Assembly (NCBI RefSeq): GCF_022539665.2
Contig: NC_081333.1
Coordinates: 4,400,971 to 4,464,970, forward strand
Source: Daphnia carinata
Lineage: Eukaryota > Arthropoda > Branchiopoda > Diplostraca > Daphniidae
Direction of reading: 5' to 3'
Length of the DNA: 64,000 bases
The notes under the pieces were generated by a model. That model made no database searches. It worked only from the letters and a program-made list of their open reading frames with translations, and was not told the DNA's origin. Within the stretch, counting starts at the first letter, position 1, and every line of letters begins with the position of its first letter. A program made the translations under genes and the position numbers. Positions 11,040 through 23,329 of the stretch are shown piece after piece.

Positions 11040-14000
11040 ATGCTTCCTGCAGTTGGCTACTTTAAAAGTATCGTCTGTCCTTATTTCGAAAATGAGTCGT
11101 GTGAGAGGCCACACTGTCAATTCCGGCACGAACACTTGCCCGTTCGTGCAGCTAAGCCAACTGTGGTGCTCAGAAGTATGCATGTTTTTTTCCTTTAATT
11201 CGACCCGAAAAATTCATTATTAACTGGATTTTTACCTTTCCAGCTCATGAGCCTGGTCCATCTCAAGGCAATCAGGAAGGGGATAAGTCTTCTGCTATTG
11301 AACAGATAGTTTCCGAAGCTGTCAAACGGGTATTGAAGGAAAATGGGCAGCTCTTGGAGAACTTTGATGCCTCCAAAATCATGGAGCTTGTTGGCCAGCA
11401 GAAATTGGTTGAGAAGGTTGTGGAGCATCTTGCTCCTCCCTCAAGTCCAAAAAAAAATGATGGAAGCTCTAGAGAATCTGGCCATAAGAGCAAAAATCAC
11501 AAAATCTACAACATACCTGTTGGAACTCCTGCCTATACTCCCACACCAATTGCTGTCCTTAAGAAAACTATGACAATTCCCTCCAAGGTTGAAAATTATG
11601 AGCCTTCAAAGTCTTCTACTGGTTGTGTTGCTACTTATAAGCCCAGCAGCAAAGTTGCTTCCAAATCGGAAGAAACCTATGTACCAACGGCTCTGGAAAG
11701 TACTTCAATTCCATCTAGAGTTGATATATACTATGTGCCTAGTAATTCTTCCAATAGTTCAACTGCCACCTATAAGCCTAGTAAAGTTGTCGTGAAATCA
11801 GAAGAGGGTTACACGCCATCCACCTTGGAAAACACGCCTGACGTCAATTACACGCCTAGTAGTAGAGATTCGGATAACGTCATAAGCGATCGATATACGC
11901 CTCCGTCCAGTTTGGACTGTGACGTCGATTACCAGCCGACTACTCGAGAATTGAGCTCAGTCGAACCGTCCTATTCTCCTAGTTGTACAACATTTAAATC
12001 TGGAATTGCTGATTATTCCCCCAGCTCAATTTCAACGTTATCCACTGAGCCTAGTTATAGTCCCGCACCAACGAGTAGTAGCGTTTCATTCGAGGTGGAC
12101 TACACGCCAAGCTCTTTAACCAGCGGTCAACAGTTAACGCCTGAAAAGTACCTCGAATTGTTTGAAGATGGGGAACAGCCCAAAGAGGCTGAAGAGAAGA
12201 AAAAACACAAGAGCAGCAAAGATGAGGATAGGCGGAAAAGAGAAAAGGAAAAAGAGCGTGAAAGGGAAAGACGTCGACGGAAAGAAAAGGAAAGAGAAAG
12301 AGAGAAGAAAAAGAGTCGGTCAAGCTCAGATCAAGATTCCAAATCCAAACATTCAAGCAGCAAAAAGTCGAGCAGCACCAGTCCTAGAAAAAGCAAATCG
12401 TCAGATGGTAAATCTTCAGACTCGCAAAAGTCAGAATTAAAATCACATGAATCTAAGTCATCGAAAAACGAAGTGGAAATGGAATCGGATTCTGATGTAG
12501 ATGAAGAATGCTATCGAATATTCAAGGTGAGATTATTTGCGTTTCGTCACGTACTTCAAAGATTAATGCTTTTATGTGCAAACCATTTAGGAATACCAAC
12601 CGAGTACGACGAGCAGCAATGGGCAAAACGACGACCACAAGAAACGGAAGTCGGAAGATGTCCCTCCTGTTTCCGAGGTCATTATTCCCGTGAAGAAGCA
12701 ACGTGTAGCTCACACGTCCGTTGAAGCTCCAGTCAGATCATCTAGCCTTGTTCCTCCCAAGCCTGCACCACGCCTTACACCAGGAATGATGATGATTGAT
12801 CGTTACAAGGCTTTCCAAGAGGCCAAAACAGCCTCTGCGAGTGGGGCGCAGTCTTGGCCACAGCATTCTTCAACGTCACAACGAATCGCAGCTCCATCTT
12901 CATCTAGTGCCGAGAAGAAGCGAATCGCCCATGTTCCTAATGTGATGGGCTTACTTACTTCCAAACCTAAAAATACTCCGGCTGTAACTACCCCTGGTCT
13001 TCCGGTAAGTTCTTCTTTACTGTCTGGCCAACAACAATCAACAGCACAACAGAAAGCTGTAGGAGGCAATGCATTCCGGCGACCTGTTCCGAACAAAACG
13101 GCCACTCCCACATCTTCAACCGTTCCAGCAGTTAAAGCCCCACCACCTAAACTTCCAAGACCGATGATAGCTGTCGAGTTGGGCTGCCGAGTTCCCGCCA
13201 ATATCCGTCAAAAATATCTGAATATCCTCGTTGACGAAACGCTCAAAATTTATGATCGAGAAGAAGAAGCCTACGAAAGAGCAGTGGAAGAAGAAAAACA
13301 GTCTTACGCAAAGTGTAGCAGTAGGATTGTCTATGCTAACGTCATTACCAACGTGGTTCAACGAATCCGCAAAGAGGCTGAAAATAGCAATAACTCCACA
13401 TCTGCTAATCAAAGTATTTCAATTTTTTGTTTTTAAAATTAACACTGTTTTAACCTTTTGGCTGTTGTCCAGACGAAAAGAAGACAATGTCTCACTCAGC
13501 TGTGTTGGCTGGAAAAGGAGGAGCCACTGTGTCTTGGAGTATTGAAAAACCAAAGTCTGCTAGGATCGATTCGAATCTCTTAAGAGGCAGCACGTTGTAC
13601 AAATTGATGGAACGATATCTCTTGACTCTTGAGCAACAAGATTTCAACGGCTATCCTCGGCCGGATCCCAGTGAAAAGGGTCGTGCAATTGTCAATCCGA
13701 TTAATAAATTCCGCACAAAGCCTAGTGTCAACCTCGCACCTGATCAGCGCGTTTGCGATAGATGCAATACCATCTACAAAGTCAATAGCAAAGGCCTGGC
13801 AGTCAAAGAGTTGAGTCAATTAATATTTAACCATTTTACTAAATTCTGAATTTGCTTTTCACGTTTTAGGGATGATACCTGTTCCTACCACTGGGGCAAG
13901 CCTTTTGCACGTCGCGGTGAGACTCGCTATACCTGCTGTAAAGGGGAGGCAAACTCGGACGGTTGTTCGGTGGCCAAATGGCACGTCAGTGATACTGGAA

Positions 14001-14688
14001 GTCTTGTCAACCTGAAAGGATTTGTGCGCACCATGGCCAAAACGCCACCTCCCGATGGCAATTACGGCGTCTTCGCGCTGGATTGCGAAATGTGTTACAC
14101 GACCGAAGGGCCGGAATTGACGCGCGTCACGGTCATCTCGTCCGATTGCAAGACGGTCTACGAAACGCTGGTCAAGCCGGACAATCCTATTCTCGATCAC
14201 AACACGAGATTCAGTGGAATCACAGAAGAGGATTTACTCAATGTCAAGACGACCATTCGAGACGTCCAGGCCGTCCTACTCAGCAAATTTTCCGATAAAA
14301 CCATTCTCATCGGCCACAGCTTTGATAGCGATCTACGCGCCCTTCGGGTAAATACGAAAGCAATCCTCTTCTAATTTTTTAGAAAAACTCCCTCTAATGT
14401 GGCCATCATCGTATTTCAGATGATACACGACACGGTGATCGATACCAGTGTCGTGTTTCCTCATTCTCGTGGCCCGCCTTATAAAAAAGCTTTGCGGACC
14501 CTTTGTGGCGATATCCTTCAAAAGATTATCCAGAATGACGGTATACTCGATTTAAGATTATCCTATTATAAACTGAATTAAAACACGTTTCAAAAACAGT
14601 TGGAGGCCACGACAGTGCAGAAGATGCGATCGCGTGCATGGAGTTGATGATGTGGAAAATCAAACAGGATTTGAAGCTCCTCAAGTAA
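11040..14688 (+). CDS. Rexo1: RNA exonuclease 1 homolog (REXO1), full length
   Basis: Seven exons: 11040-11175, 11244-12526, 12591-13413, 13473-13809, 13870-14347, 14420-14540, 14600-14688; all phases agree and give 1088 residues (vertebrate REXO1 is about 1200). The protein begins [16 protein letters not shown] with a CCCH-type finger (C-x7-C-x4-C-x3-H), the REXO1 N-terminal signature, which settles the start. The middle has repeated YTPSS/YSPS/YKPS units, a long Lys/Glu/Arg-rich coil, and KKQRVAH and KKRIAHVPN motifs. The Cys-rich module (VCDRC, CSYHWG, YTCC) precedes the DEDDh nuclease (about residues 920-1080): [19 protein letters not shown] and GHDSAEDA. Family members trim RNA 3' ends in the nucleus, and REXO1 is reported to bind Elongin A. 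The two short paralogs at 2584-5179 derive from this gene's 3' half. Confidence 0.93.
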
Positions 14689-15243
14689 AGAGCTTAAGTC
14701 GCCAAAAAAAAAAAAAACTTACCGGACAAAGGGAAAAAAAAAAAACGTCGCCATTTTTTTCTCCCACTCCCCCGACTTACTTTTGTTTCCGTCACTGGCG
14801 TTTATCGATGCAGGGTTATCACATCTTCAAAAACTGTTTGCATTCATTTTGCAGCTCATCAATTTCCTCATTTCCAATTTATTTTTTTTCTCTTCATTCA
14901 GAATTTTGTGCTTCCTGAAGCCGTCTCTGTTCGTGTTTTTTCTTTCCTTGTTTCCAGTTCGATCTCCCGCACATAGTGTTGAAATTGGGAGATGTTCGTT
15001 TGTTTTCCTGTAAACCTATTAATACTTCATAATTTATCATAAAAAACAACGTACTACTGCCCGTCTGCTTATCGCTTCGGTTGGAGGAAAAGGAACTAAG
15101 TGATCGGTCCAATTTTCTATTTGTAGGACAACAAGCGTCAAATTACGAGGATAAAAGTATGTTTGTTACAAACGTCTCAAAAGAGTGAAAAGTGAAAAGC
15201 AAATAAAATAATGGTAAAAACAAAACAGATTAAAATATCGTTA
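14689..15243. other. Convergent 3' UTR region
   Basis: Pyrimidine- and A-rich sequence between the converging REXO1 and CAP-Gly genes, with an AATAAA on the plus strand near 15202. No gene seen. Confidence 0.4.
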
Positions 15244-18184
15244 CTATTCTGGTTTGATTAGTGTGGCGCCGTTGATGCCCCGGACGGTGACGGAAGATGG
15301 CCTCACCATAATTCCGCGATTAGCTGGAGATACAAGGATTTCAATGAAACATGTTCATCCATCAGAAATAATAAAAGATGGACCCAATTTCATACTTTTG
15401 CAATTAAAGTAGCGATGGCCCTGAACGCACCCATCATGCCTACCGACGTGATCACGCATTTCAAGACCTAATTACGTTAGTAGTTCATTTCACACGGAAA
15501 CGTCATTTTATCGGCTAAAAAGATAAAGAGAGAATCAAATAATTGATTCTTACCTAACCAGATGCCTTCGGCGAATTGCACACGGCCGATGTATTTTATA
15601 ACGCCCACCTGGTGATTAAATAGAACGTTCATGCCGACGTCCAGCCAGTGCTGATTGGTCTTTTTCTTTGAGGGCTTGATCGTTTCGATGGCCGTGATGC
15701 TTTGCCATCCCGGCTTGTTGCTGTCAATCCTTTATGTAAATAAAAAGGTCAGTTAAGAAAAAAAACATTGATGTTTAGTAATATTACTTGGCGCCAAGTG
15801 ATCTCGGCTGGGACGTTGATGGCGTGGAATGAAATGGCGATTCGTTGGCTCGATGCTGAGTCGAAAGGCTGCGTCGCATTGTAGTTGGAGCCGAGTTTGG
15901 AGAAGATTTCGCTGGTAAATTGAGACTGGAACGACGAGTAAGTGTCGTTGCACGTCGTGGAGTTTCCGGCTCGACGTGAATCCTGATAAACAGATGAATT
16001 GCTCTTGTAAGACGTAGACAAATGATTGGGGTCAAACAAATTTTACTTTTGAAGTTTGCTTCCGGTGGCAAATACGCCGTGCTTTTCCGGACAACTGAAA
16101 TAGCGAACGCCTTGGACTGAGCCGCTATTACGTCCTTCCGGCTTGTCCAGCTCGACGCCATACCACAATCCGTTAGCGAACTTGGTCTCTCCTCGGAATC
16201 GAACGACTCCACGATGTCGGGTTCCGTTCAAAGTAGTTACCATCACTTTGTCACCGACGTTGATCTCTTCCGGTTTTCCTGTTGCTTTGGTTACATCTGA
16301 AAGTTCCAAATAAACAATGAGAATACCCCCTATTTGCATAGAAAGTCTGTTACTAGAAAGTGCTCTTACTAGTAGGACTTTTTGATACGTTCAATTGGCG
16401 GCTGCTGGGCGTTTTTAAGATGCAGGCTGGCTGGAATCCACTGGTAGAACTTGGAAATTTAGACACACGATTTAAAGGCACAAACAGACCTGAAAACAAG
16501 AATAAAATTAATCAAAGAACATAATTATATTGACAAAATTAAGGAAAACCATGATTGGGTGAACACTTGAAGTAAATAGTGTCCTGGATAATGCCATCGT
16601 TTTTCCCTTCTGGAGTGTCAAGCTCTACGCCAACCCAAATTCCAGATGCAAAATCGACTGTTCCGCAATATCTGAAACAACGTTGAACAATCGTTAGCAA
16701 ATTCTCAATAACAAGCAGACGAAAAATCAAATACCTGAGCGTGGCTCCTTTGGCTTTATCTACCAAGATTCGGTCACCTACGTTCAGCCACATAGTTTTG
16801 AGCATAGCCCTTCCGGCCACACTTTCCGCAGCTTTTTTGTAGCCATTTTTGCCTGGCGATTTGTTGTTCGACTTGACATCTCTTGATAGAATGTCTCGCA
16901 ATTGCACGATAATGTCTTCTGTGTGTGGAATGTGCTCGTATTTTGATCCATCCGGAATGCATTCTAAAAAACACAAGTTCAATTTCTTCAAATCAAGAAC
17001 AAAGAGTTATGTCCCTAATACCTAAAGGTGTACGTCCGAGATTATCCTTCAACTTTGTGTTGGCGCCGAATTCGACCAGAACGAGGGCGCTGTTGACAGC
17101 CAAGTTATGAGCGGCGATATGCAGAGCAGAACCATTTTCGTATTCGTTACAAGGACTGTCAATGTCGACGGAGTGATTAGCATTGAGCAGAATCTTGGTG
17201 ATGGGCTCCGAGTCAAACAAGGCGGCATAATGTAACGGTGTCATTTGCGTCCACCTGCACCGGGCGTAAATATCAGCTCCACGCGATATCAGGTCTTGAA
17301 CAACCTTAACGATTTTGAAACAGAATAAATACGATGTTTTCATTCATAGGCTAACTAGAGGTCACAAAAATGAAACCTAACCTCTGCAGCAACTTGAGGA
17401 TCACCAATACCAGCGGCTCCGGCTTTACAGGCGAAATGGAGTAACGTCATGTCTGAGATGGAGTCACGGTCATTGACGTGCCCGTTACGCTCCAACACCT
17501 AACGACAGTTGATCCATTGTTTAATAGTCTAATAAAACCTGATCTACCATTCAAAATTCACGATTTTGTTGACAATTGAGGTCTACGGCTACGGATCGGT
17601 GAAGCTAACAAGTAACAACAGTACACGAAGGAAAAAAAAAAAGGAAATCGTAATGGGCCTTTCCCTCCCTTAGCGTTTTAGATCCCGTTAGTTTGGAAAC
17701 AAACAAGACAAGTCCGACAGGAAGCGGAAGGCATTACAATTAATGGTTTATCTTTTCTTTGGACTGTTGGGGAAAGAAAGTCTTCTAGTCCGTTGTTACA
17801 ACTAAGTTGACTTTAGTGAACAGGAAAAAATGAAAATTTCTAACCTGTTGAATGCAGAATTTGATTGATCGTTGTGTGTGAGGATTCCATTGCCGCATGA
17901 CGGCGAATATCTGCGAAATGGTGGTGTGCGGATTGACAAACACTTGCAAACATTTCAAACAACTAAGGTCGAAATAGGCTGCATCCGTCAATTGACACTG
18001 AGAGCAAAGCGGAGCCTCGGCTGGTGGATGTGTCACAGGATACGATCTCGTCTGATCAGTCTATTAATCAATTATTCTAATTAGTCAATGAGTTTAGAAC
18101 ATAAAACAATGATTTTACCTCGCTGTCGAATGAAGAATCCACGTCATAGTCTAAATGATGTGGTCGCTCGGACGGAATAATCAT
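15244..18184 (-). CDS. CAP-Gly linker protein with ankyrin repeats (CLIP3/CLIP4-like)
   Basis: Microtubule plus-end or membrane-trafficking adaptor. Twelve minus-strand exons: 18184-18119, 18060-17845, 17498-17382, 17304-17022, 16963-16735, 16671-16550, 16489-16370, 16296-16047, 15982-15788, 15729-15554, 15467-15396, 15323-15244; about 641 residues. After an N-terminal module come ankyrin repeats (about residues 95-225; MTLLHFACKAGAAGIGD, TPLHYAALFDSEP, SALHIAAHN). Three CAP-Gly domains follow, near 275-350, 395-470 and 560-635. The tubulin/EB-binding GKNDG motif is intact in the first (EGKNDG) and altered in the second (EGRNSG) and third (VGRHDG). Ser/Arg-rich linkers sit between. The end is VRPSSVTVRGINGA, typical of CLIP3/4. 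Ankyrin plus three CAP-Gly favours CLIP4 over CLIP3. Start chosen at MIIPSERPHH, the first ATG with a matching donor. Confidence 0.9.
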
Positions 18185-19847
18185 TTTTTTAAACGTTCTT
18201 ATCGACCTCCAGCGACGGTGTGAACGAGATTCGTGGTCACCGCACCTCAATATATACAGGGAAGAAAAAATCGAACGGCGTAGTCGGCGCTGCAGTCAGT
18301 CGAAGGTCCGTTCCAGGTGGTTCTAAATAATGTATAAAAACAGCATGTATACGTTATACAGCGGCAAATGAAAAGACAGCCAAGAAACTGCTTCCGCCGC
18401 CTCGAGCCGTCTGATTGTCTTACACACCAACCCAGGTGTTTCTTCAACAAATGACCAGGTAGGTGGAACGATAGTTAAAAAGCGTGCAATTTCCCTTCTT
18501 TTTTCTATTTTTTAGGAAAATGGTAGTGAAAAATGGAATAAAGATGTTTTTGTTCCACAGAAGTAAAATGGCAGTGAATTGTTTAGCGACCTTAATGGTT
18601 GGGGAATCAACTCAGTCATGCGTCATCTCTCGAGATTGTATGTGAGTAAAAAGGGCCATACATTGGAGAGAATGCAGACGAATCAGAAGACATTCGACTA
18701 TTGAATTGTAGGCCACTTGTTGATGAATAGATTTTTAGAACGCATACCGAGTTTCCCATGACTGTAGAAATCTCAACGCACGAATGATGTCACTTCTTAG
18801 AATTGATACTAGGTTTGAACTTGTTTTAGTTGACGTGAGCACATGAGAATGAAACTACACCTCACGATTCACATACACACCCAAACCGAGAGCTTGGAAA
18901 GTAAGACCATGAGACGTGGAATCGTATGAACAGAGTGAATGTAAACACCAGCGCAGAAGGGTTTTACTTGAAAAGTTCCAATCCCCCTTCTTTCGGCCAT
19001 TCCCAAGGACGTCCAGGCGGGCCCGGCTTTTATTCTACTATACTTGACGTCAAGCGAGCACAGTAGCAGACAATATTTCGCTCTGCCGTAACATTAGCCG
19101 CTTCTGCGATTGCTGATGGCGGGAGTTGTTAGGTAAATATTTAAAAACAAATTGACAGATTTCCACTGCCCTATACAGTATATATGAACAAACATGTTAT
19201 CATAATGACTAATTACGAACAAGGAAAATGGTAAATTCTGTAGACTACACGACAAACGAACAAAGCTTGGAATATTTTCTCGTTGTCCAAGTCGGTTGAT
19301 TAACTACACAAATGGAGTAATGTTTGACACTTAAACGTCTACGTCATAACAGTTTCGAGTAGCTTTACTCTAATTTTTTTTACATAAAAATAACCCATTT
19401 TTACTGGAGGTCTATAATAGCTAGCTTAGCACCATTTTAATGCAAGCCATCAGGTAGCGTATAGAGACATAATTGACAAACTCTCATTAGAAACGAATGA
19501 TGGAAGCCCAGATCAGAAATGAAATGTTCTTCTATTAGCGAGCTAGATGGTTCAACACTGAGTCTTTGTAGGCCACAAAGATCTGAGGGCAAGAGCAATG
19601 ATGTGGGACTGTTCAATCTCGCCAGCTGAATCAATCAGATCAACAAAGCAACATGTCATTTAAATGGAACAGTGGATTGCCTTGTATTCCAATGAATTTA
19701 GGTACACCTGGATTGCGAAGAAAACATTACAAATTTTCTAGAAGCTGAATACGCACGCTGTTTTCGATCCAACCATTCATCCAGCCAACCTAACCACATC
19801 TTCCTGTGCTAGTTTCGGTTTCTATTTGGAATGAGAAATCGGTACGG
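18185..19847. other. Gene-poor region
   Basis: No gene recognised. On the minus strand at 19634-19437 an open frame behind a possible acceptor reads PTSLLLPSDLCGLQRLS and could be a stray terminal exon, but no partner was found. Confidence 0.3.
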
Positions 19848-20832
19848 TTAAGGATTTATATTGGCATTTGGTGCCCAGAACCAGACGCGCCATATAAAAT
19901 AGTCGAGTACAGTAACAAGAGGAACCAATGAGCTGCTGATCTTTCCACTGCTGCTCTTTTCATTGCTGGCCGGCTGACCAACTTGAACGCGCGTCGATGA
20001 AGGAACTTGTACCCAGAATGTCGTGAAATCGCGAAGAAACGTGCACCTATTTTCATCAGGCAAAATGTAGAACACAGAAACGGTTATGGAAGTTTCAATT
20101 TGCAGACCTGAATTCAATTTCGCCCTCGAAATCTGGTGGCGCTACCCATGTGAATTCCAGCTTATCTTTTCCCTTGGCATCTCGGTGTGTCAGCGCATTC
20201 TGGTTTGCAAAATAGACACATGCAAATCAGTACACAAGAATCGGCATGCAAATGATTCATCTATCAAACCGATAGCCCTGGACGGCAGTCGATGGAACGT
20301 GCTGGACGTGGACTATTCATGAAACGTCCTAGAGGTTGGGGTGAATCGTTTGGATTCACTGCCACGAACAGGAATCCTGTGGTACAACACTAAGTGATAA
20401 AAATTGTATCACACACCAATTTAAATTTTTCAAACCTTGAAAAGATCCTCTAGGACTTTTGGCCTCGATTGTAACCTTGACCGTTCCACCCTTTTCGATA
20501 CTGTTCTAAGAGTTAGGTGACAAAATAAAGAACCATTACGTTATTTGAATATAAATAAAATTTCATTTCAGAATATCTTTTTACCTGCTGAGGAGTCACT
20601 GAAAAAGGAGCTGGTGTAATTTGCGTAGAGGGACCGTGCTTTTTTTATTGAAGAAAGAAAAATTATTATTACTCAAACTTGAATTGCACGGAATTGTTGG
20701 GTAACGTTCAAAATTTACTTCAGGTTCCATGGTGAGACAGGCTTCTTCGGGAGCTCCTCGACTATACGCATCCGCATATTCGCTGGCAAGTATCACTAAA
20801 ACCAGCGTCACTAACTTAAGGAATGGCGACAT
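19848..20832 (-). CDS. Reeler-domain secreted or anchored protein (defence-protein type)
   Basis: Six minus-strand exons: 20832-20719, 20638-20585, 20505-20436, 20376-20270, 20199-20108, 20046-19848; 211 residues, phases consistent. Starts with a signal peptide (MSPFLKLVTLVLVILASEY). The rest is a Reeler fold: RGAPEEACLTMEPE, HGPSTQITPAPFSV, VTIEAKSP, GFLFVAVNP, LTHRDAK, LEFTWVAPP, TTFWVQV are its conserved pieces, with paired cysteines. In arthropods single-Reeler secreted proteins (Hdd11 / defence-protein families) are induced by infection. The C-terminus after a Ser-rich linker is hydrophobic and aromatic (LVTVLDYFIWRVWFW), which suggests a membrane or GPI anchor rather than a freely secreted form. 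The Rel-like gene lies just upstream on the same strand. Domain call is firm; immune role is inferred. Confidence 0.85.
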
Positions 20833-21006
20833 TTTCTTCTATTCAAACTGGGAAAGCACGAGCGCCTTCTATTCGGCGAACAAGACAGCAACTAACTGTT
20901 AACTAAAGTCCACTAGAATATCTCTTTTCCGCACTTTACTGGCACATACGCTGGTAGGCTACGTGATGCCGATAAGTCTGACTTCAAGTCAGAGACGTCA
21001 CAAAGG

Positions 21007-22020
21007 TCAAGTAGTACCAAAAACAAGAGATAAACATAATATACCAATTCTCTGCATGACTGTCTGATTTTGTTCCACTTGTGGGATGTTTGTTTTTAAA
21101 CAAAATGCTCTTCTCCCGTCGCTGAAAATTTCTATTGTTACATTAAAACGAGTGCCGACATCAAAACATTGCCTTAAATCGGTCGCTTTTCTGCTGCAGT
21201 ACAAATGTAATAAATTGTTGTTAAATGTGAAGTATAATTTTTTTTTTCGTTAATAGTTTGTTCGGCTTGTTTCCAATTTCTCACACGCTGTGTACAGAAC
21301 CATAGATCACTGGAGGGCGGATGCGCTGTGAGTACACGGGATTGCAGATTTCCTGAACTTTTCCATTCACAAGAACAAACGCCTCGAACTTGAGTCTGAC
21401 TACATCGCGCATTACCCACATCTTCTAAGAAGAGAATAAGCTCAGCATTCACGTATGTAAATAGCCTTTAGAGAAACTCACTCTAATCGTCTCACGGTCG
21501 CCATTATTTGGTATTTTTGTGCGGACGATAGACAAATTGGGAAATCTGCGAAACATGCATATCAACTTACATACATGTAACTGAAACTAACTGTTCTAAT
21601 TTCAGTTGAAACGCACTTACTTGGCAACAATGCAATCATTCAGTTTTAACACCTCTCCTTCTTGGTATTCGTCGATTTGAATCTGACTGTCAATTTTCTT
21701 TGCCAGTCGATGGAAGTGTGGCTTACGCTCCGGGCTGTCACTGACGAGAGAACACCTTACACTGACTTCCTCTTTTCCTCGCCAATCTTTTAACTTTTGG
21801 AAATAAAACACATCGATTAAAACGGATAGATATTCTTCAATTTCTAATTTCATACCTGTACAAATATCCATTTTTTGAGTTCGACAGGATCGGCGTAAAG
21901 ATATGCGTGATCTTTTCTCACTTCGCTTTCGTAAAGAAAACTGTAAATCGGCTGTGGCTCTTGAAGAATTTTTAGACGAGCTCCTACGATCGAATTAGAG
22001 TCGTTATTACAAGATGTCAT
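21007..22020 (-). CDS. Short, divergent Rel-homology-like protein
   Basis: Five minus-strand exons: 22020-21856, 21793-21621, 21545-21482, 21424-21285, 21193-21007; phases 0, 2, 0, 2; 242 residues. The joined product resembles the N-terminal Rel-homology fold of Relish/NF-kB: RLKILQEPQPIYSFLYESE at the start, VRCSLVSDSPERKPHFHRL in the middle (compare the family pattern of Arg-x-Ser-Leu-Val ... Pro-His-x-His-x-Leu), FPNLSIV, then VVRLKFEAFVLVNGK and ICNPVYSQRI. The usual DNA-contact loop (Arg-Phe-Arg-Tyr-x-Cys-Glu) is replaced by YSFLYESEV, lacking its arginines and cysteine. The C-terminal part does not look like a normal IPT dimerisation domain and no ankyrin repeats or nuclear signal follow. 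Exon 5 has a tandem NAGNAG acceptor (TGCAGCAG). It may be a regulator that binds Rel partners rather than DNA, or a decaying paralog. Gene structure is good; the family call rests on pattern recognition. Confidence 0.6.
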
Positions 22021-23290
22021 TGTGTCATCGCTAACTGCACGTGAATGCTGTGAAGACTCGAACCACACTGCGATTGAGAATTGCAAAAGCTTTTCATCGA
22101 TCCGGTTTGAAAGGGCTAATGCAAGTCACGATAGTTAATCAGAAACCTCAAATTCCTTTTGTAAGTACGTTCGATGCTGGTTCCCTGACCTTTACGATTT
22201 CGCGAACAGTTGCTGTCTGGAGAACAGGATTTCCTCTATTCGGGTATTTCCCCGGAACTGCTTTAAAAAAAAATGTATTCTATTAATTTTCAGCGTGACT
22301 TTGATAAGATTAAAACTACATTTAATAAGCAAATTTCGTGACTTCCCGCCATACATTTTGCATTCCCAACGCAGCCGAGATACTCTTCGATGTGGATAAA
22401 AGACTTAAACAGTTTCAATTCTACCATCATGCAGAGAAAGATTTTTTGCAAATCGATGCAAACACATTGGCATTAAAAACAAGTATGACAAACTGGTATT
22501 TGGAAAGATCCCCGCTGATGCCTCGCAGCGTTTCAATGCGATCGTTTAGTTTATTACTCTTTCTTACTTTTACTGTTTCACTTCAACTAGCATTTGCAAA
22601 TATTGCTGGGACAAAAACCACAGATAGGTGATTTATCGCAACGGACCATTTTTAGGGACATATTCACAAAGGTTTCACCGCAAGTTATTCGAGTAATCAT
22701 CTAATCTACATCTTGGCTTTAGCCGCTGCCCCCTAAAAGAAAACCGCTGGATTTCCCCATTGTGAAATTTTACCGATGGCGGCGTTAGTACTACGCTTCT
22801 TTTGTACAAAGAATGCACCTACGTTATTTTTTTCCTTTATATTTTTATTCAATGGGTAGAGATCACGTTCTATTCGTTAGCTAACGAGCTCAGTGTAGTG
22901 GCTAACCGCCATACTATTTAAGAATCAGTTGGCTGCTGATGAGGTACACAGTCATTTCAGTTGATTAGCTAAACGAAAGAAAAGAAAGCGACCCTTTTTT
23001 TTTTCCTTAAAAACACTGTCATATTGTGGCAGATGATATGATGCTGATACGATAAATCGATCGCCCGTTGTTTCATTTATGGTGTTTTTCCACGAATGTT
23101 TCAAGCTGTTAACCCACATTTATACACAAATGTTTGCCGCAATTTATGTCACACACTAATCTTGTTGTTTCAGTCTATTGAATGTGTCGGACTGGCCAAA
23201 TTATGGTCTTCAACAGACCTGAGCGTGTCCCGCCATAAAATAGACTAGACATCGTGCGTAACGTAGTGCAACAACTGAGGAAATCTTGAG
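22021..23290. other. Gene-poor region with one possible secreted-peptide exon
   Basis: Plus strand 22536-22628 encodes a signal-peptide-like start (MRSFSLLLFLTFTVSLQL, with AFA next as a likely cleavage site) ending at a GTGATT donor. A possible second exon after TTTAG near 22722 would finish a very short peptide. Weak evidence only. Confidence 0.2.
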
Positions 23291-23329
23291 TACGTAAAGT
23301 GGGATTGGGAACCACAAGTAATAGTTACT

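Noticed and set aside
12051-13412. Several minus-strand frames inside REXO1
   Set aside because: Shadows of the biased Lys/Glu/Ser codons on the plus strand.
22338-22631. 97-codon plus frame as a whole gene
   Set aside because: Only the last third looks like a signal peptide; the rest is unlike protein. Kept just as a weak peptide exon.
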